A DNA stretch of 64,000 nt from Cycas panzhihuaensis (GCA_023213395.1 CM041465.1:180241741-180305740), one strand, 5' to 3'. Positions 25,101 through 38,650 are shown, counted from the first letter of the stretch. Translations and numbers: made by a program. Notes: a model not told the origin generated them from the sequence alone.

Positions 25101-28100
25101 GGCTAATGGCCCTCACCTCAAGTGGTAACCCTACACTCAACTCAAATAATCCCCTAGCCAAAATTGATACCTCATAGGTTAATCCCTAACCAATAACATT
25201 AGACATGGCAATTGCATACCTCCATTCAATAACCATGCACCATAATATGGAAATCCCACATTAAGTTAGGGTAATACCCTAGCCAACCACACAACCCATT
25301 TTAAGAAAGAAGAAGGAAACAAAGATGAACAATTAAGCCTTTTGTTCTAAGGTGAAGAGTGTAAATTTAATCAAGATTACCATCCTCATACATCGCTTAT
25401 GATCCTCTTTGCACCTATTAGCATGGAGCTATGCATACCTTAGTGTCCTAGCGTTTAGAAATTCATGACAAGGATGTTCATGCACAATGATTAGGTACCA
25501 TTAATTATATTTAGGATATAAATTATCTCATTAGTATACAAGCACCTCTACCTCAAACCCCTCTCGTACTTAACTTTAATCTTGATCCTTTTACATTAGG
25601 CGATAAACCTATTATGGGTGATTCCCCCTCTAATTCCTTGTAATAGATCCTTAGCCCTCCTCTTCTTACATAATCATTTATAAGATCCACTTGAGTGTTC
25701 TTTATAATATACTCAACCTCTATGTTGGGATGACTCTTCAAAAGAGTCCTTAAAAATTATAAACTAGGGGCATGATGATAGTCTTAATACCCTCATATAC
25801 CTTAGGTCAAAGACAAACTAGTCCTAGGTGAAGATAACCCTAAAAATAACAAAGTAGTAATCTCATACCCAACTAGGTTAATCCCCCAATTATTTCCATT
25901 TTATTGAACCTACCAATAGGGGTAGCTCCCCTATGTTTGTACACCCTAAGTAGTAACCCCATACCCCTACATGGCTACCTCATTATCTAGTAGGCAACAC
26001 CCAAAATCCCCTTTGAATTATCAATCACTGGTGGTGTTAAACTATGGTGATCTCACTTAAAATAATGAAGCACTACTTGAATGTCCAATTGAGGTAGTCC
26101 CTAGCCAATGTCATCTTGCCATGTGGAAACCCTACATCTTACAAAAATAGTCCAAAATTTTCCCTAAAGCACCTATCATTAACAAGGATAAACTACGAGA
26201 AGCAACACGAGGCAATCGCTAAGTTATTAATCACTAATGAGGTTAAACTATGGTGATCTTATTTTAAACAAAAACATCCTAAAGGGCAACACACTCCTAG
26301 AAGAAAAATATTAAACTATGAGGCACTACCTCATCATCTAACAAGTAATGCCCAAAAATCCACTTTAAATTTCTAATCACTATTAAGGTTAAATTATGGT
26401 GATCTCACTTCAAATAATGAAGTACCATTTGAATGTCCAGTTGGGGTAGTCCCTTAGTCAATCTTATCTTACCACGTGGCAACCCCACACTCAACAAAAA
26501 TATACCAAAGTTTTCCTCTAAGGCACTAATCACTAACAAGGCCAAACTATGGTAAGTACCATGAGGTACTACCTCATCTCTTAGTAGGAAAAAGCCCAAA
26601 AATTCCATCTAAGTTATCAATTACTAATGAGGTTTAATTATTATGATCTCACTTCAAATAAAAGCATCCTAAAGGGTAGCACCCTCTTTAGAGAAAATTA
26701 TTTTAAAACCTATGAGGCACTACCTCATCATTTAATAGAAATAACCCAAAATTTTCCTCTAAATTAACTAATCATTGATGAGGTTAAACTATGGTGATCT
26801 TAATTCAAACAATGAAGTACCACTTAAATGTCTATATGGGGTAATCCCCCTAACCAATCTATCCTACCATGTGGCAACTCCACACCCAATAGAAAGAGCG
26901 CAATTTTTTCCTCTAAATTGTCGACCACTAAGGACGTTAAACTATGGTGATCCCATCTTTGACACAATTCCATAATGAGTTGAACTCTTTGAAGAGTTCT
27001 AAGACCTCTTGAAACTTTCAAAAATTAATCACAAAGGAAGTTGAATTATGGAAATCCTACCCACAATATGAGAGTACAACCTACCCTTGTCTCGGTCATG
27101 ACTTTAGGGACATTATACTCTATAATAAGTCTAATCTAACTAAGCTCCTCTATAAGCTTAAACTAGAACTTAAACCTTATAATACTTTGAGCAAAACTAT
27201 AAACTACAACCACTCCCCCTCGGTTATATACTTGGGGCCATCCCACTCTACAATGAGTATAAACTTATTATACTCTAAAATGAGGGTAAATTTATATCAC
27301 TCTATAATGAGTATAAACTAGTTGCACTTTATCATAAGTATAAACTACCACTTTCATTCTAGCACCTCTATCATGAGAATACGCTTGCCTACAATGATCC
27401 CTTATGATCCTTTTCATAATAGATGTCTCTATGGATTCTATAGTAGCCTTATAATAGCCTTTTTCAAGCATTTCCAAAGTATTATACTCGAAGAAAACCT
27501 ATACACATAACTTAAATTTACCCAATGGTTTACCCACCAAGGGTTTGTTTTAAGTCCTATCGCACCCTTACTTTCTAAAAGGTTACACTACCATTTTAGA
27601 TGGTGTGGTTTCCCATGTACTAGTTTATTACTATTGCATTTTCTCAAACCTAACACATCCCCTAGTATGATGACTTTTCAAAAAGAAAAATTGAGAGGAA
27701 AAAAGAATATACCTATATTGCTTTCTTGGTACCCAAGGTAAGTCACATATTGACTTTATCCCCACCTACAATATGCAATTTGGGTCTAAATGTATGGGTC
27801 ATTCATGACCTTTGAATTTAGTTGTTTAGGTTCATTGTGGACTCAATCATGATCAAAACCTATTTGACACTATGAGCATAAAAATATTAACCTTGAGAAC
27901 TTATAGTAATACTAATAACAAGCCACTCATGGGGCATATTCCTAACCCATTTTATAGTCAAAGTTGAGGCCATGAACTTGATGCCCTTCCTCACCGATTG
28001 ATTCCCACACTAGTCCCTATGTTTATGAGATTATCTCTAAGCTACCCTTGCATCCTTATTACATTGATCATCCATGTTGATGGGGGAAGCTATGGAAATT

Positions 28101-28514
28101 GTGGATTTTTATTATCGCTTAGATCATTTATAACCGGATAAGCATCTTTCTAACAAATGCTAGAATATACATTTTGCTCTAAAGGATAATCACTAATGAG
28201 GCTAAAATATAACAACCACTTCTTTCAAGCCCATTGATGACATTTGGTTTTTAGCCAATCTCGTCATCTCTCTTTATCGAGATTACTTTAAAATTATCCT
28301 AAACTACATGTTGCTCGAAATAAGCATAGATTATCTAATATACTAGTAGAAGGTTAAACTACTATATAAATTTATATGTACCATCCTCAGTATATCTTCT
28401 CCAAAAGGAAACTCTAATTCATTATGAATTTAAACTAGAACTAACTCTACCATTAGTCTAAATTACTCTCTAGTTTATAGATATCATTCTTAGTATGGTC
28501 TTCCAAAAAGGGTA
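25100..28514. repeat. Satellite-like repetitive domain, main part
   Basis: A degenerate tandem structure. The motif 'cactaatgaggttaaactatggtgatct' recurs near 26025, 26228, 26386, 26620, 26773 and 26930, and more loosely elsewhere. A longer unit contains 'gaatgtccaattgaggtagtccc' and '(c)catgtggcaac.ccacac'. It repeats near 26075, 26430 and 26825, a period of about 350-390 bp. Later parts (27060-28514) carry shorter echoes such as 'tataatgagtataaac'. No coding sequence is supported. The domain resumes at 38083. Confidence 0.75.
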
Positions 28515-28519
28515 ATCCC

Positions 28520-28832
28520 TATTAGGATGTAATATTAAATTTATATGTTAATTATCCCTCATGTTTAATAAGGGATACACATCTTTAAGGCACTCTTAAT
28601 AGGTAGGCTACATTAAAAGACATGATATTGGTTCGTAAGTTGTTATAAAGGCTCACTATTATGATTGACCCACAAAGAGGTCATTGTTACAATATACATA
28701 CTTATTATTAATGTAAACCCCTTGAGGGATATATATTCTTTCACCAATTCTATTTGTATATTTTCATAATACATGGTTATTTGAGCTATTTATTTATACT
28801 TTATACATGGTTTAGTCTTTTATTTTCTAATA
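28520..28832 (+). repeat. LTR1 of the tandem array
   Basis: 313 bp, TATT(AGG)...CTAATA. It has 'cacatctttaaggcactctt', 'gaggtcattgtta' and 'acatggtttagtcttttatt' in common with LTR2 and LTR3. Confidence 0.9.
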
Positions 28833-30543
28833 TGTGGTATCAAATCCATAAGGTTTGATATGTAGTAAGCATATATGTTTAGAGTTTTTAAATTTATATT
28901 ATTAGTTTGAAGCTTATTTTACAAACACATATTATTATTATACATATTGGTATATTGATGGGTGTGATGAGCATTCAGTTATGGGGAAGTCTTGGAGGCA
29001 AAGCCATAATGACACTTGTGAACACCTAGATGCGTGAAAGATTTAGATCCCTATTACATAAAAAGTAAAGATTGTTAACTATTGTGAAGGTGATCAATTA
29101 GTGAAGATGGTGGAGACATCCCTGTTTGACTGCTAAATTTTGTCAACACAGAAAAATGTTGAGCAAGGATGTTGCATAATAAAGGATGAGTTCTTAGCGA
29201 TTTAAGGTGCACCAAATCTCAAGAACCTTGTGAGTAAAAGGTTGTTGTTATGTATAGGGGTCCCATTCGTTTGTTGAAATAGCTATTAGTATGTGCGGAG
29301 GAGAGTCCATCTTTTGGGGTTATTGGGCAATGATAGATATGGTGCACCCAATTTTAATTAATAAAATTCCTTCTATTTCTAATCTAGAGAAAAGTATAGA
29401 GGCATGAAGATGAATGACTAAGGTTGCACATAGTTGGTCTATTTGTGTAGATTGCTTTATAGTAGAACTAAGTTATTGGGCACTAGAATTTTTTATCTAC
29501 TTGCTTGTTGCATTATGCACACCATTGTTGGGTACTTATTTAAGGTTTGATGGCCTTGTTAGGAAGATAGATGGATTAAAAGTCTATTGGGTGCCTCCCA
29601 ATAACTTTTTTGGAATGTTTAGATGAGTTCCAAGCATGGTGAGAGCTTTGTTTATGGCCCATCTACGTGTTGTAGTAGTCGTAGGGCATGGCAGTATGTT
29701 AGGCAACTCTAGAGGCTTGTTGGGTGCTTATTGTGATTATTGAAAGTTGTTACTAGTAAATACAAAAGTGTTGATTTATTTTTCAATTATAGATCTTCAT
29801 TTTGCATGCTTTCTAAATGATCAAATCAATCAAAGTTAATTAAAACCATTGTTGGATGCTCCACAATGTCCACATAGGCACACATGATAAATTTTTTCAA
29901 AGGATATGTTGATTTTTAATGTTATAATATTTTATAAGATTATATTAATATATTAAACATTCTTAAAAGTTGTGTGAAGTTCACAAGCCCTCTGGATTGG
30001 TCACATGGTTCTTTGATGTGACCAGACATGTTTTTGAAGGGGGGGCCTAATTGCCTCTTTTTATTTCTTCATGACCTATTAGCAATGTCTCCTTCATAAC
30101 TTTTCAATGTAGTGTCATATTGAGGTGTCATACATTTTGTTGAATCTATTGCTTTGATGTAGTTAAAATGAGTGGTTGTATGACCTATTTTAAGACTTTA
30201 TGCTTTTATGGTGAAGCATTTCAAAAGGTTCTTTTAGGTGAAATCTACATATAATTGACATAGTTTTGATAAAAACTATCAATTAGGCATGGTCAATGTA
30301 TTGAAATTTGTTACGTTATAGTGGAGGTGTGCTTTGAATAGCCTATGTTCTTTACTTAGTTTAGAGCTAAAAATGAACATGTACAAGGAAAGCACACTTT
30401 AGTAGAGAAGTTGATGAAACATGTATTCAAAGAGCATCCTAGAGCACTATAAGGTACAACGATTAATTACCCATGTGCACTAGTAGATGGTTGTCTCTTA
30501 ACATAGATGTCGAATGACATGAATTAAATCTTATGGGGGAGAT
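28833..30543 (+). other. Internal region 1 of the tandem array
   Basis: Begins with the primer site at 28835-28847 and ends with a purine tract just before LTR2. A 70-codon open frame at 29414-29626 is not preserved in the second internal region (31390-31620), so I regard it as non-coding. Confidence 0.8.
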
Positions 30544-30856
30544 TGTTTTGATATAATATTAAATTCATGTGTTAACTATCTCTCATGTTGACTAAGGGAT
30601 GTACATCTTTGAGGCAGTCTTAATAAGTGGGCTACATTAAGAGTCATATTATTGGTTCATAGGTTATTATGGAGGCTCACTATTATGATTGGCTTACAAA
30701 GAGGTCATTGTTATTATATATATACTTATCATTAATGCAAACCCTTTAAGGGATGTATATTTTCCCACCAATTATGTTCATATAGTTGCATATTACATGG
30801 TTATTTGATCTCTTTGTTTATGCTTTATACATGGTTTAGTCTTTTATTTTCTAGCA
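30544..30856 (+). repeat. LTR2, shared by both units
   Basis: 313 bp, TGTT...CTAGCA, the best preserved ends of the three. It carries a purine tract on its left and a primer site on its right, so it served as 3' LTR of unit 1 and 5' LTR of unit 2. Confidence 0.92.
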
Positions 30857-32672
30857 TGTGGTATTAGAGCCATAAGGTTTGATGTGTAAGGAGCATATAT
30901 ATTTAGTGTTTTTAAAATTATGTTATTAGTTTAAAACTTGTTTTGTAGACATGTGCCATTATTATGCCTAGTGGCATATTGTTGAATGTTATGAAAATTC
31001 GGTTCTAGGAAGCCACAGTCAAAGCCATTATGATACATATGGACACCTAGGTACATGCAAGATTTAGACCCTATTACATGAGAAGTAAAGATTATTGGTG
31101 GCTATGAAGGTGAGCAGTTAGTGAAGATAGTAGAAACATCCTTGTTTAATTTGACAATATGGGAGGATATTAAGAAAGGATATTGCATAATAAAGGATGA
31201 GTTCTTAGAGATTTGAGATGCATTAAATATCAAGAACCCTGCCAGTAAAACATTGTTGCTAATGTATATTGCCTTGTTCATTTGTTGAAGTAGTTGTTAG
31301 TCCATGCATAAGAGAGTCCACATTTTGGGATTGTTGGGCAGTGATAGATATGGTGCACTAGAGTTTGATGAAAATCCTTCTATTTCTAATTTGGAGTAGA
31401 ATATGAGGGTGTGAATATAAATGAATGAGGTTGCACATGGTTAGGCTATTTGTGTGGACCACTTTATGGCATATCTAAGTTGTTGGCCATTATTAGGCAC
31501 TAGATTTTTTTATTTACTTGCCTATTACATTATGCACACTATTATTGGATGCTTGCTTGAGGTTTTGATGGCCTTGTTGAGAAGATAAATAGATTAAAAT
31601 TCTATTGGGTGCCTCCCAACAAGTGTAAATCATTTTCTAGTGTGTTTAAATGAGTTGTAGGCATGATGAGCAGCTTTATTTATGGCACATCTATATGTTG
31701 GAGCAATCGTAGGGCATGGCAAGCCATTGGGTGACTTTGAAGACTTGTTGGGAAATTATTGTGATCATTGAAAGTTATTACCAATAACAAGTGTTGTTCA
31801 ATTTTTAATTGTAGATATTTATTTTTATACCTTTTAAATGATCAAAATTATCATTGGATGAGCAATAATACTCACATAAGCGTGCAATAATTTTATTCAA
31901 AGGATATGTTGATTTTTTATGTTATAATATTTTATAACATTGTATTAAGATATTAAAACATTTTTAAAAGTTGTTTGATGTTCACAAGCCCTGAGGAATC
32001 ACATGATGTTTTGATATAACCAAACATGTTTTTAAAATGTAGGCTAATCTTAATTTTTGCCTTTTTCTTTTTTTTTATGACCTACTAGCAATGTTTCCTC
32101 CGCAACTTTCCATTGGGGTGTTGAATTGAGGTGTCATTTATTTTGTTGGATTCCTTACTTCAATGGGGTTTAAATGAGTAGTTTCGACATATTTTAAGCT
32201 TTCCAAGAAAGAAATTTTAATCAAAAATCTTAATTCTTTCATTGTGAAACATTTAAAAAGGGTTTTTTTAAGGTGAAATTTCAGGTATGGTTCAATCTGC
32301 ACATGCTTAATATAGTTTTGATAAAAACCTATGAGTTGTGCATGGTTAATGTATTAAAATTTGTCACATTATAGTGCAAGTGTGCTTCAAATGGACTAGG
32401 TGATAGGTTCATATTCTTATGGCTAGAATAGTTATTTACAGGTCTTATGAATGGGTTGTTATTGAGTATCCCATGTTCTTTACCCCATTTAGAATCAAGA
32501 TGAGCATGTACAAGGAAAACACACTTTAGTGGAGACATTGATAAACCATATATTCAAAGAGCATCCTAAAGCACTAGCAAGTACAATAACTAGTTACCTA
32601 GGTGCACTGGTAGATGGTTGTCTCTTCATATGGATGTTAGCTTTGAAATGAATTAAATCTTATAAGAGAGAT
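30857..32672 (+). other. Internal region 2 of the tandem array
   Basis: Homologous to 28833-30543 along its whole length ('ggtgcctcccaa' appears near 29588 and 31608, 'cacaagccct' near 29980 and 31984). No coding sequence. Confidence 0.8.
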
Positions 32673-32984
32673 TGTTAAGATACAATATTAAATATATATG
32701 TTAACTATCCCTCATATTGGCCAAGGGATACACATCTTTGAGGCACTCTTTACAGGTGGGCTATATTAAGAGTTGTGCTATTGGTTCATAAGTTGTTATG
32801 GAGGCTCACTAGTATGGTTGGACTACAAGGAGGTCATTGTTACTATATATGCACTTATCATTATTACAAATTCCTTGAGGATGTATATTCTTCCACCAAT
32901 TCTATTTGCATACTTTCATAGTACATGGTCATTTGATCTCTTTATTTATGCTTTATGCATGGTTTAGTCTTGTATTTTCTAATA
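32673..32984 (+). repeat. LTR3 of the tandem array
   Basis: 312 bp, TGTTAAGATAC...TTTTCTAATA, ending directly at the ATCCT flank. Confidence 0.9.
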
Positions 32985-33165
32985 ATCCTTAGTGCTTTCC
33001 CTAGTGTGGACCTTCCTCTAGTAGGTTTATTTTAAGTTTCTCTTCTTCTTAATATGTCACTTCATAAAAAATAATTAAAAATATATATATTATAAAATTA
33101 GAAACCAATCTTGGCTCTAAGATTGTTGGAAAATAATGTTCTGAGTAACTATGCTCGATACCAAA

Positions 33166-33576
33166 TATTGGAAAATATAAACTAGCGGGAGAAACAGGCG
33201 TAACATATATCAAATAACTGTAAACCAGTATTGCATCAATACATCAATGTGTCACAATCACAATAGCATAAAGAACATGAAAGCCTTGTTGTTCAATCCA
33301 TTATAGCAATAATGAGCATTACAAATCTCCTCAAAGGTAGGCGGTGTCTAAAGACACCAGGGTTGTACACCCCATAATATAAATAGTTTTGGGGGAGGAG
33401 GGAAACTCCTCAACCCCTGAATTCAAAATAACAATAAAATAATATTCACTTAACACAAATAAAATTAACTCAACTTACCTTAACTTACCTTGACATGTTG
33501 AGTATCACATGTCTAAATTGAGGTGCACAATCACAGTAGGTAAGAGGGAGTTGAGTGATGACATTACACTCCAACA
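33166..33576 (-). repeat. LTR with a primer site on one side and a purine tract on the other
   Basis: It reads TATTGG...CTCCAACA. On the right, 'ttctcccctta' (33577-33587) is a minus-strand polypurine tract, so this is a 3' LTR for the material to its right. On the left, 'gctcgatacca' (33153-33163) is a good minus-strand primer site (TGGTATCGAGC), two bases from the LTR, as in the inner copia. Forty-two bases further left a second junction-like copy ('ggctctaagat' then 'tgttggaaaata') occurs. Confidence 0.7.
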
Positions 33577-33789
33577 TTCTCCCCTTAATGTCGGTCACGA
33601 ACACTTGTATCTTTTCCTTGAACTTATGGAGCAGTACTTGAAAAAACTTTGAAATTCGATCTTGTTCTTTATCAACTTTTCCCACCCTTATAGTCACATA
33701 TATCTCTTTATCATAGAATGATGTAGGAAAAATACAAGTAGATGGAACTTGATGCAAATGTAGATGAATAAAGTAATTTGGACTTTGTC

Positions 33790-34317
33790 GATTGGAACAT
33801 TAAGAAGGCTTTGAACTTGAACTTTTGTAATCTTTATGCTTTGAACACTGTCATATCATCAGGTTCATTCTTTGTCATATCATCAAATTCCTTCTTCGTT
33901 ATGTCATAAGATTCATCTTCATGCTCCCCCTCAAATGGAGGATCAAATCCTTGTTCAACAAGGTGGTCCCATTTGATCTAAATCCTCATGGTTGTTGTCG
34001 TCATGATCTATCCGTTACATTACTGCCTCATATGCTCATCAAAAATTTCATCAAATACATTGGGGATATCTCCCCATAAATGGAAATCAATAACCCCAAA
34101 CAGACTTAGAAGTTGTTAATTGAAACTAGTGAAAAGACATCATCAACATAGTGCAAAATAATAAACCTAACACTTCATTATCTTTTCTAAAGTTGCCTTT
34201 AATACTAAGGTCACATTCATATTGTAAATACTTTAAAAGATCATGTTCAATAAAGTAAGTTTGCATGGTGTCATACCATAGTGAAAAGTTATGGCCATAA
34301 AAAATGGGGTGTGCCAT
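33790..34317 (-). pseudogene. Copia-type gag remnant
   Basis: The minus-strand ATG at 34317 opens 'MAHPIFYGHNFSLWYDTMQ', the typical start of a copia gag (F-x-G-x-N-F-x-x-W). It continues to about 34126. After a frameshift comes 'DIPNVFDEIFDEHM', then an acidic stretch with a repeated D-D-M-T-K-N-E type motif near 33860. It lacks a zinc knuckle, protease and all of pol. The purine tract at 33577 follows within about 200 bases, so the element was internally deleted or always gag-only. Confidence 0.7.
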
Positions 34318-36550
34318 TTTGAAAGTAATGTGATCAATAAGAAAATAATGATGCGTTTGAAAACAAACTTAAAAATCTTTTTCACTTATGCAAAACAAAA
34401 ATAAACTCTTGAGAATAAAATATAAAGAGTTTTCTAAAATACTAGTTTCTCAAATGAGTAAATGTAAATCTTTAATGTAAAAAAACTTTCCCTTTTTGTA
34501 TAAAAATAACTTTTTTTTGAGAAAAATATATATATGGTCTTATGAGTAAATGCTAGTTTAGAAACAACTTAAAATGCTTGTAGAAAGATCAAGCAGAAAC
34601 CTTGAGTTAAACAATGAGATATAAACTAGAATTTCTTTAAAAATTTTAAAAAAAGATAAGCTTATTAGGATGTACTTGTATACTCAACTTTAACAGCTTG
34701 AAAACTATACTGAATAATGTCAGAATAACTTAAAATTCTACTAATGTGTAGATTAATAAGGTGTGAGGCCAATGAAACTAACAGCTTTAAAAACAGTCTG
34801 AATAAATCATGATTTGAATGATGCAAAGGTATAGACCTCCTTATGGGGCCCAACAGGAGCAGGGTAGACAAAAATTACATAAAATTACTAATTAACCTTT
34901 AGAAAAAGTTAAACAAATGATCAAATATTGTTTATGAAGTAATCAATATTCTTTCAATTGAAAATTTTTGAAAAATATATAAAAAGAGGTGTAAAAAATA
35001 GTAGATTTAGGGCAATAAGGTACCTCAACTTTGACTGATTTGAAATTTAGGAAGATAATGTCAAAATATATTAAAAAATATGTCAAAATGAAGAGAAATG
35101 AGTCAGCTTCCCAACGGTGTGATTAATTGAAATCGATAAAAATGAGAAAGTTATAGTGAAAAATGTAACAGGTATTTTTATGGAAAATGTTAGGAAGCAG
35201 TGAAAAATAACTAAATTCCTTATTTCAGTGATTAAAAAAATAATGAAGGTGAACTCAAAAAATTGAAGTAAAAAGTGGGTATTAAAGTCTATACAACGTA
35301 GATCGATATGGGGAAATTTGGGCCCAAAAGTTTACCAAGAATAAATGACAAATTGCTCTAAAAATAATTTTGTTAATAGTGTAAAAAATGTTGAAATTTT
35401 AAAAGTCTAATGTTAAAAATGGTCGAAACATGGTCAAATCAGCACCAAATTGGTCATATGACCAATCGAAATTGGAGTACAGAAAATTTCTAATCTATTG
35501 GAGTAGGTTTCGTCTGAAACCGATAAACAAGTGAGAAGTTATAGCAACAAAAGCGTCAATAACTCTATAAAAATTTAAAAATTTAAAAAAAATAAAATGA
35601 AAAAGCGTTTAAAAACTTTTTGGAAGTGGCTAGCAGTCACGTGATGACTAAATGAGACCAGGGGCTGAGAGCTTAAACCTTTAATACTGGATTTGAAAAA
35701 ATATACAATAAATTTTTATTTCTTTTAACTTTATATTATTAAAACTATATAAAAAACTGAAGTCATTACGTTGCTATGTAATATGCATTCTTTGTATAAT
35801 AAATAAAAATAATGAACTGCAATATGCGTTGCGTTCGGCTACACACACATATATATAAAATTTGCACGAGCAAGGCGAATCTTGAGCAATGAGGAAAGCT
35901 CGCTTATCAAAGCGTTGAACTACAACGCGATTATCAGCGCTAAAAGCGATTATTAATGTTGCCATGGGCAAAAATAACCAAGATTAGAAATTTTTACATG
36001 GTGAAAATGATATGTGACTTGTGTAGCACACGTGACTCTCTCTCATAAATGAAGTACAATATGATCATAATGGGTTCTTCAAGAGCTAAAAAGAAGTCCA
36101 TAGTACATGTCATCCCCCATTCGGTACATTACATCAAGAAAACCTTGAAAATACAATATGTACCAAGAACCGAGAAAAATGAAGATAAATAGGAACTTGT
36201 AACTTTGAACTTAAACATCCGTATGAAAACAGCTCCAAAATGTGTCAAATGAAATCTCTCTCTGTTACGGATCCAACGCAATGAAGCAGGCGAAATCGGA
36301 CCTCACAATCTCAAGATACAGAAAAAGGTGATGTACTCTTTAGTAATCTTGAAAAAAGATGAAATAGGGTTAGCCCCTTCATAAGCTCGCATGACGTATT
36401 AAGCCTCCATATGACCGGGGCTAAAAGATGAGGTATTTGGATAGATCCGAAATAGTTATCCAATATAATTTCATCAATATTTTTAAATCAAACAAAGTTT
36501 AACCCCTTTTAATAATAAATCGCATCTGCCAAAATATCCCGAAAAAAAGG
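34318..36550. other. Unassigned interior of the composite LTR region
   Basis: AT-rich with no supported gene. A slightly GC-richer stretch at 35830-35965 contains several GCG-rich short inverted repeats ('aagcgttgaactacaacgcg'); I could not fold it convincingly into a tRNA. Presumably leader sequence of the gag-bearing element. Confidence 0.5.
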
Positions 36551-36791
36551 GTGATAATATAATTTTCTAAAATGTATTAACCCTAATTAAGGTTCCGCCA
36601 AAAATGATTGTGCCACCGCCGCCATGGATCACTTTGCAGGTTCGTCGCCATGGACGAAGTCGATCTGCCCAAAAATCGTAGCGTCTCTTGAACACAGACC
36701 GCATTACGTTGTGAGCAAGTAGAGAGCGCCAGTTATTCAACGAAGCTCGCTGCAAAGAAACTTGAACAGAGACAGCTCCTCTCGCAGAGAT

Positions 36792-36985
<194 letters not shown>

Positions 36986-37122
36986 TGAGGACCTGAGATG
37001 GAATCCACATGCTTGACAGATGCCAAGGAAGCCAAGACGAACACCACATAGTGAGAAACACCACAACAATACGCTCGCTCCACCAATGAGGAGAAGAAGT
37101 GGTTGCCAAAAAAGCAAGACAA

Positions 37123-37146
37123 CCCCCCCCTCCCTTTTTTGATACA
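37123..37146 (-). promoter_or_regulatory. Possible polypurine tract
   Basis: Minus-strand AAAAAAGGGAGGGGGGGTTGT resembles a polypurine tract followed by a TG-starting LTR, but no matching LTR body was found to the left. Confidence 0.25.
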
Positions 37147-37181
37147 TAGAAATATAGATCAATGGCTTTGTGGACTCCCTT

Positions 37182-37204
37182 CTTTTTCTTTTTTTTTTTT
37201 TTTT
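37182..37204. repeat. T-rich homopolymer tract
   Basis: Twenty-one of 23 bases are T. On the minus strand it makes a poly-Lys artefact frame. Confidence 0.95.
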
Positions 37205-37790
37205 CAAATATATATAAATAGAGGCCAAATTGTAAAGGCCATACATATAATTTTTTTGACTTTTCAATACAGAAAGCCACAAAAAAGTATATATCAATGA
37301 AATAGGACATGACCTTTATCCACAGAGATCTACAAAAAAATTTTGAAAAATGGAGTCACTTCTGGCCAAGAAGGACTCTCTCAATTGCTGTTAACGATCA
37401 TGGTTGCATTATTGTCCACTGACATGCAACGGAGATGGTCTTCCAGTAATTGGAATGTGAACATGAACTTTCGTGGACTTTCACCTGCATGCAAATTTAT
37501 TGTGGTACCACATGTAGAGAAAATGTCCACTGAGCAGTATTAACAGGCTTCAAACAGCCACAAAACTTCAAAACAGGCTTGAAAACAGCCTCTCCTCATC
37601 ATCAAAATAACCCTTCAAAACTTGATATCAGTCCCATAACAAAATATGCATCAGATATAACTTGAAATGATCTTCAACTTGACAAAGTCATGAAACAGGT
37701 ACATCAAAAAATTTACAAGGCTTGAAAGCTCAAAAACAAGAATGACATGTACTAGGATTTGCAAGAAAGGCCTCCAAGGGTTGAACCTTG
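37205..37790 (-). other. Internal sequence next to the primer site of the right LTR
   Basis: Presumed leader of the minus-strand element. No recognisable protein. 'cttgaaaacagcc', 'cttcaaacagccac' and similar short repeats lie at 37545-37590. Confidence 0.5.
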
Positions 37791-37803
37791 GGCTCTGATA
37801 CCA
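37791..37803 (-). promoter_or_regulatory. Primer binding site of minus-strand LTR element
   Basis: The complement of 'ggctctgatacca' is TGGTATCAGAGCC, the standard plant copia primer site for initiator-Met tRNA, directly touching the LTR at 37804. Confidence 0.93.
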
Positions 37804-38077
37804 TGTTAGGATTAGTAATGTAACAAGCATATCAAACCCTAATGGTGAGCAACAAAAGATGAAGTATGCATGAATAGACACCATGTTGGAGAATTGGTCA
37901 AAACTCAATTATGAACAAATAAGAGTACATACTTATAGTACAACCTCACCACTAGAGAGAGAACCCCATTGGACTACTTAGAGGTGGCACACATATCAAG
38001 GTGGCCCACTCTAATACAATATACAAAGATAGAGAGAGTTTATATAGGGCTAATGGAATTCAGTATTACATCCAACA
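37804..38077 (-). repeat. 5' LTR of minus-strand element
   Basis: TGTTAGGATT...CATCCAACA, 274 bp. On the minus strand a TATA box CCTATATAAACTC lies at about 38036-38048. It is followed on the right by AAGAT, the proposed target-site duplication. Confidence 0.85.
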
Positions 38078-38082
38078 AAGAT

Positions 38083-38650
38083 AAGTCCAAACGACTCTTA
38101 CTTTTAAGTAATAATTACTAAAGAGGTTAAATTATAGTGATCACCTATGGCTTCCAAGCCTACACCTTTGGATTTTGAGGCAATCCCTCTTATACCCAAG
38201 GCAATACTAGCTCTAAGATAAGCTTAAACAACTCCTCCTCCAAAGGGTACTTGTTAATGATATTAAACTAGGATGACAATCCTTGGCTTCTAATTCTAAA
38301 ACCCTTAGCTTTCAAGTCCAATTCCTTTAGCCATTGAGGCAAGCCCTCAAGTGCCTAAGATCACTTTGAAAATAGTCACTAATAAGGATAAACTATATTG
38401 ACACTTTTGTGCTTGTCTAGGTCTCATCATGGTTTCTAAGCTCATCGTGAAATTTTGACTTTAGAGCTTGTCTAAGTCTCATCATGGTTTATAATCTCAT
38501 CATAAAATTTTGACTTTAGAGCTTATCTTTGCCCTATTTAGCACACCTCTAAATCTATTGCCAATGAAGATAAACTAGTAAAACAATCCATGAACACTTA
38601 CTAAGGAGGCTAAACTATAGTAGACTACCTTCCCTTATCATTTTAATAGT
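38083..38650. repeat. Satellite-like repetitive domain, right part
   Basis: It carries the same motif as 25100-28514, for example 'actaaagaggttaaattatagtgatc' near 38116 and 'ctaaggaggctaaactatag' near 38602. It was evidently continuous with that domain before the LTR insertions. Confidence 0.65.
38411..38530. repeat. 55-bp tandem repeat, just over two copies
   Basis: 'gcttgtctaggtctcatcat' starts at 38411 and again at 38466 with a few changes. A third partial start is near 38521. Confidence 0.9.

Larger units (their letters stand above)
28520..32984 (+). mobile_element. Tandem three-LTR array of a non-autonomous LTR retrotransposon
   Basis: Three nearly equal LTRs, 28520-28832, 30544-30856 and 32673-32984, are separated by two internal regions of about 1.7 and 1.8 kb that are homologous to each other. 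LTR1 and LTR2 are each followed two bases later by a primer binding site (TGGTATCAAATCC and TGGTATTAGAGCC). LTR2 and LTR3 are preceded by a purine tract ('gggggaga' and 'aagagaga'). Flanks are ATCCC (28515-28519) and ATCCT (32985-32989), a target-site duplication with one change. The whole array therefore behaves as one insertion. Neither internal region encodes gag or pol, so the element depended on a helper. Confidence 0.9.

Noticed and set aside
35830-35965. tRNA-like stretch on the minus strand ('gttgtagttcaacgc')
   Set aside because: A convincing cloverleaf, box B and acceptor stem could not be formed.
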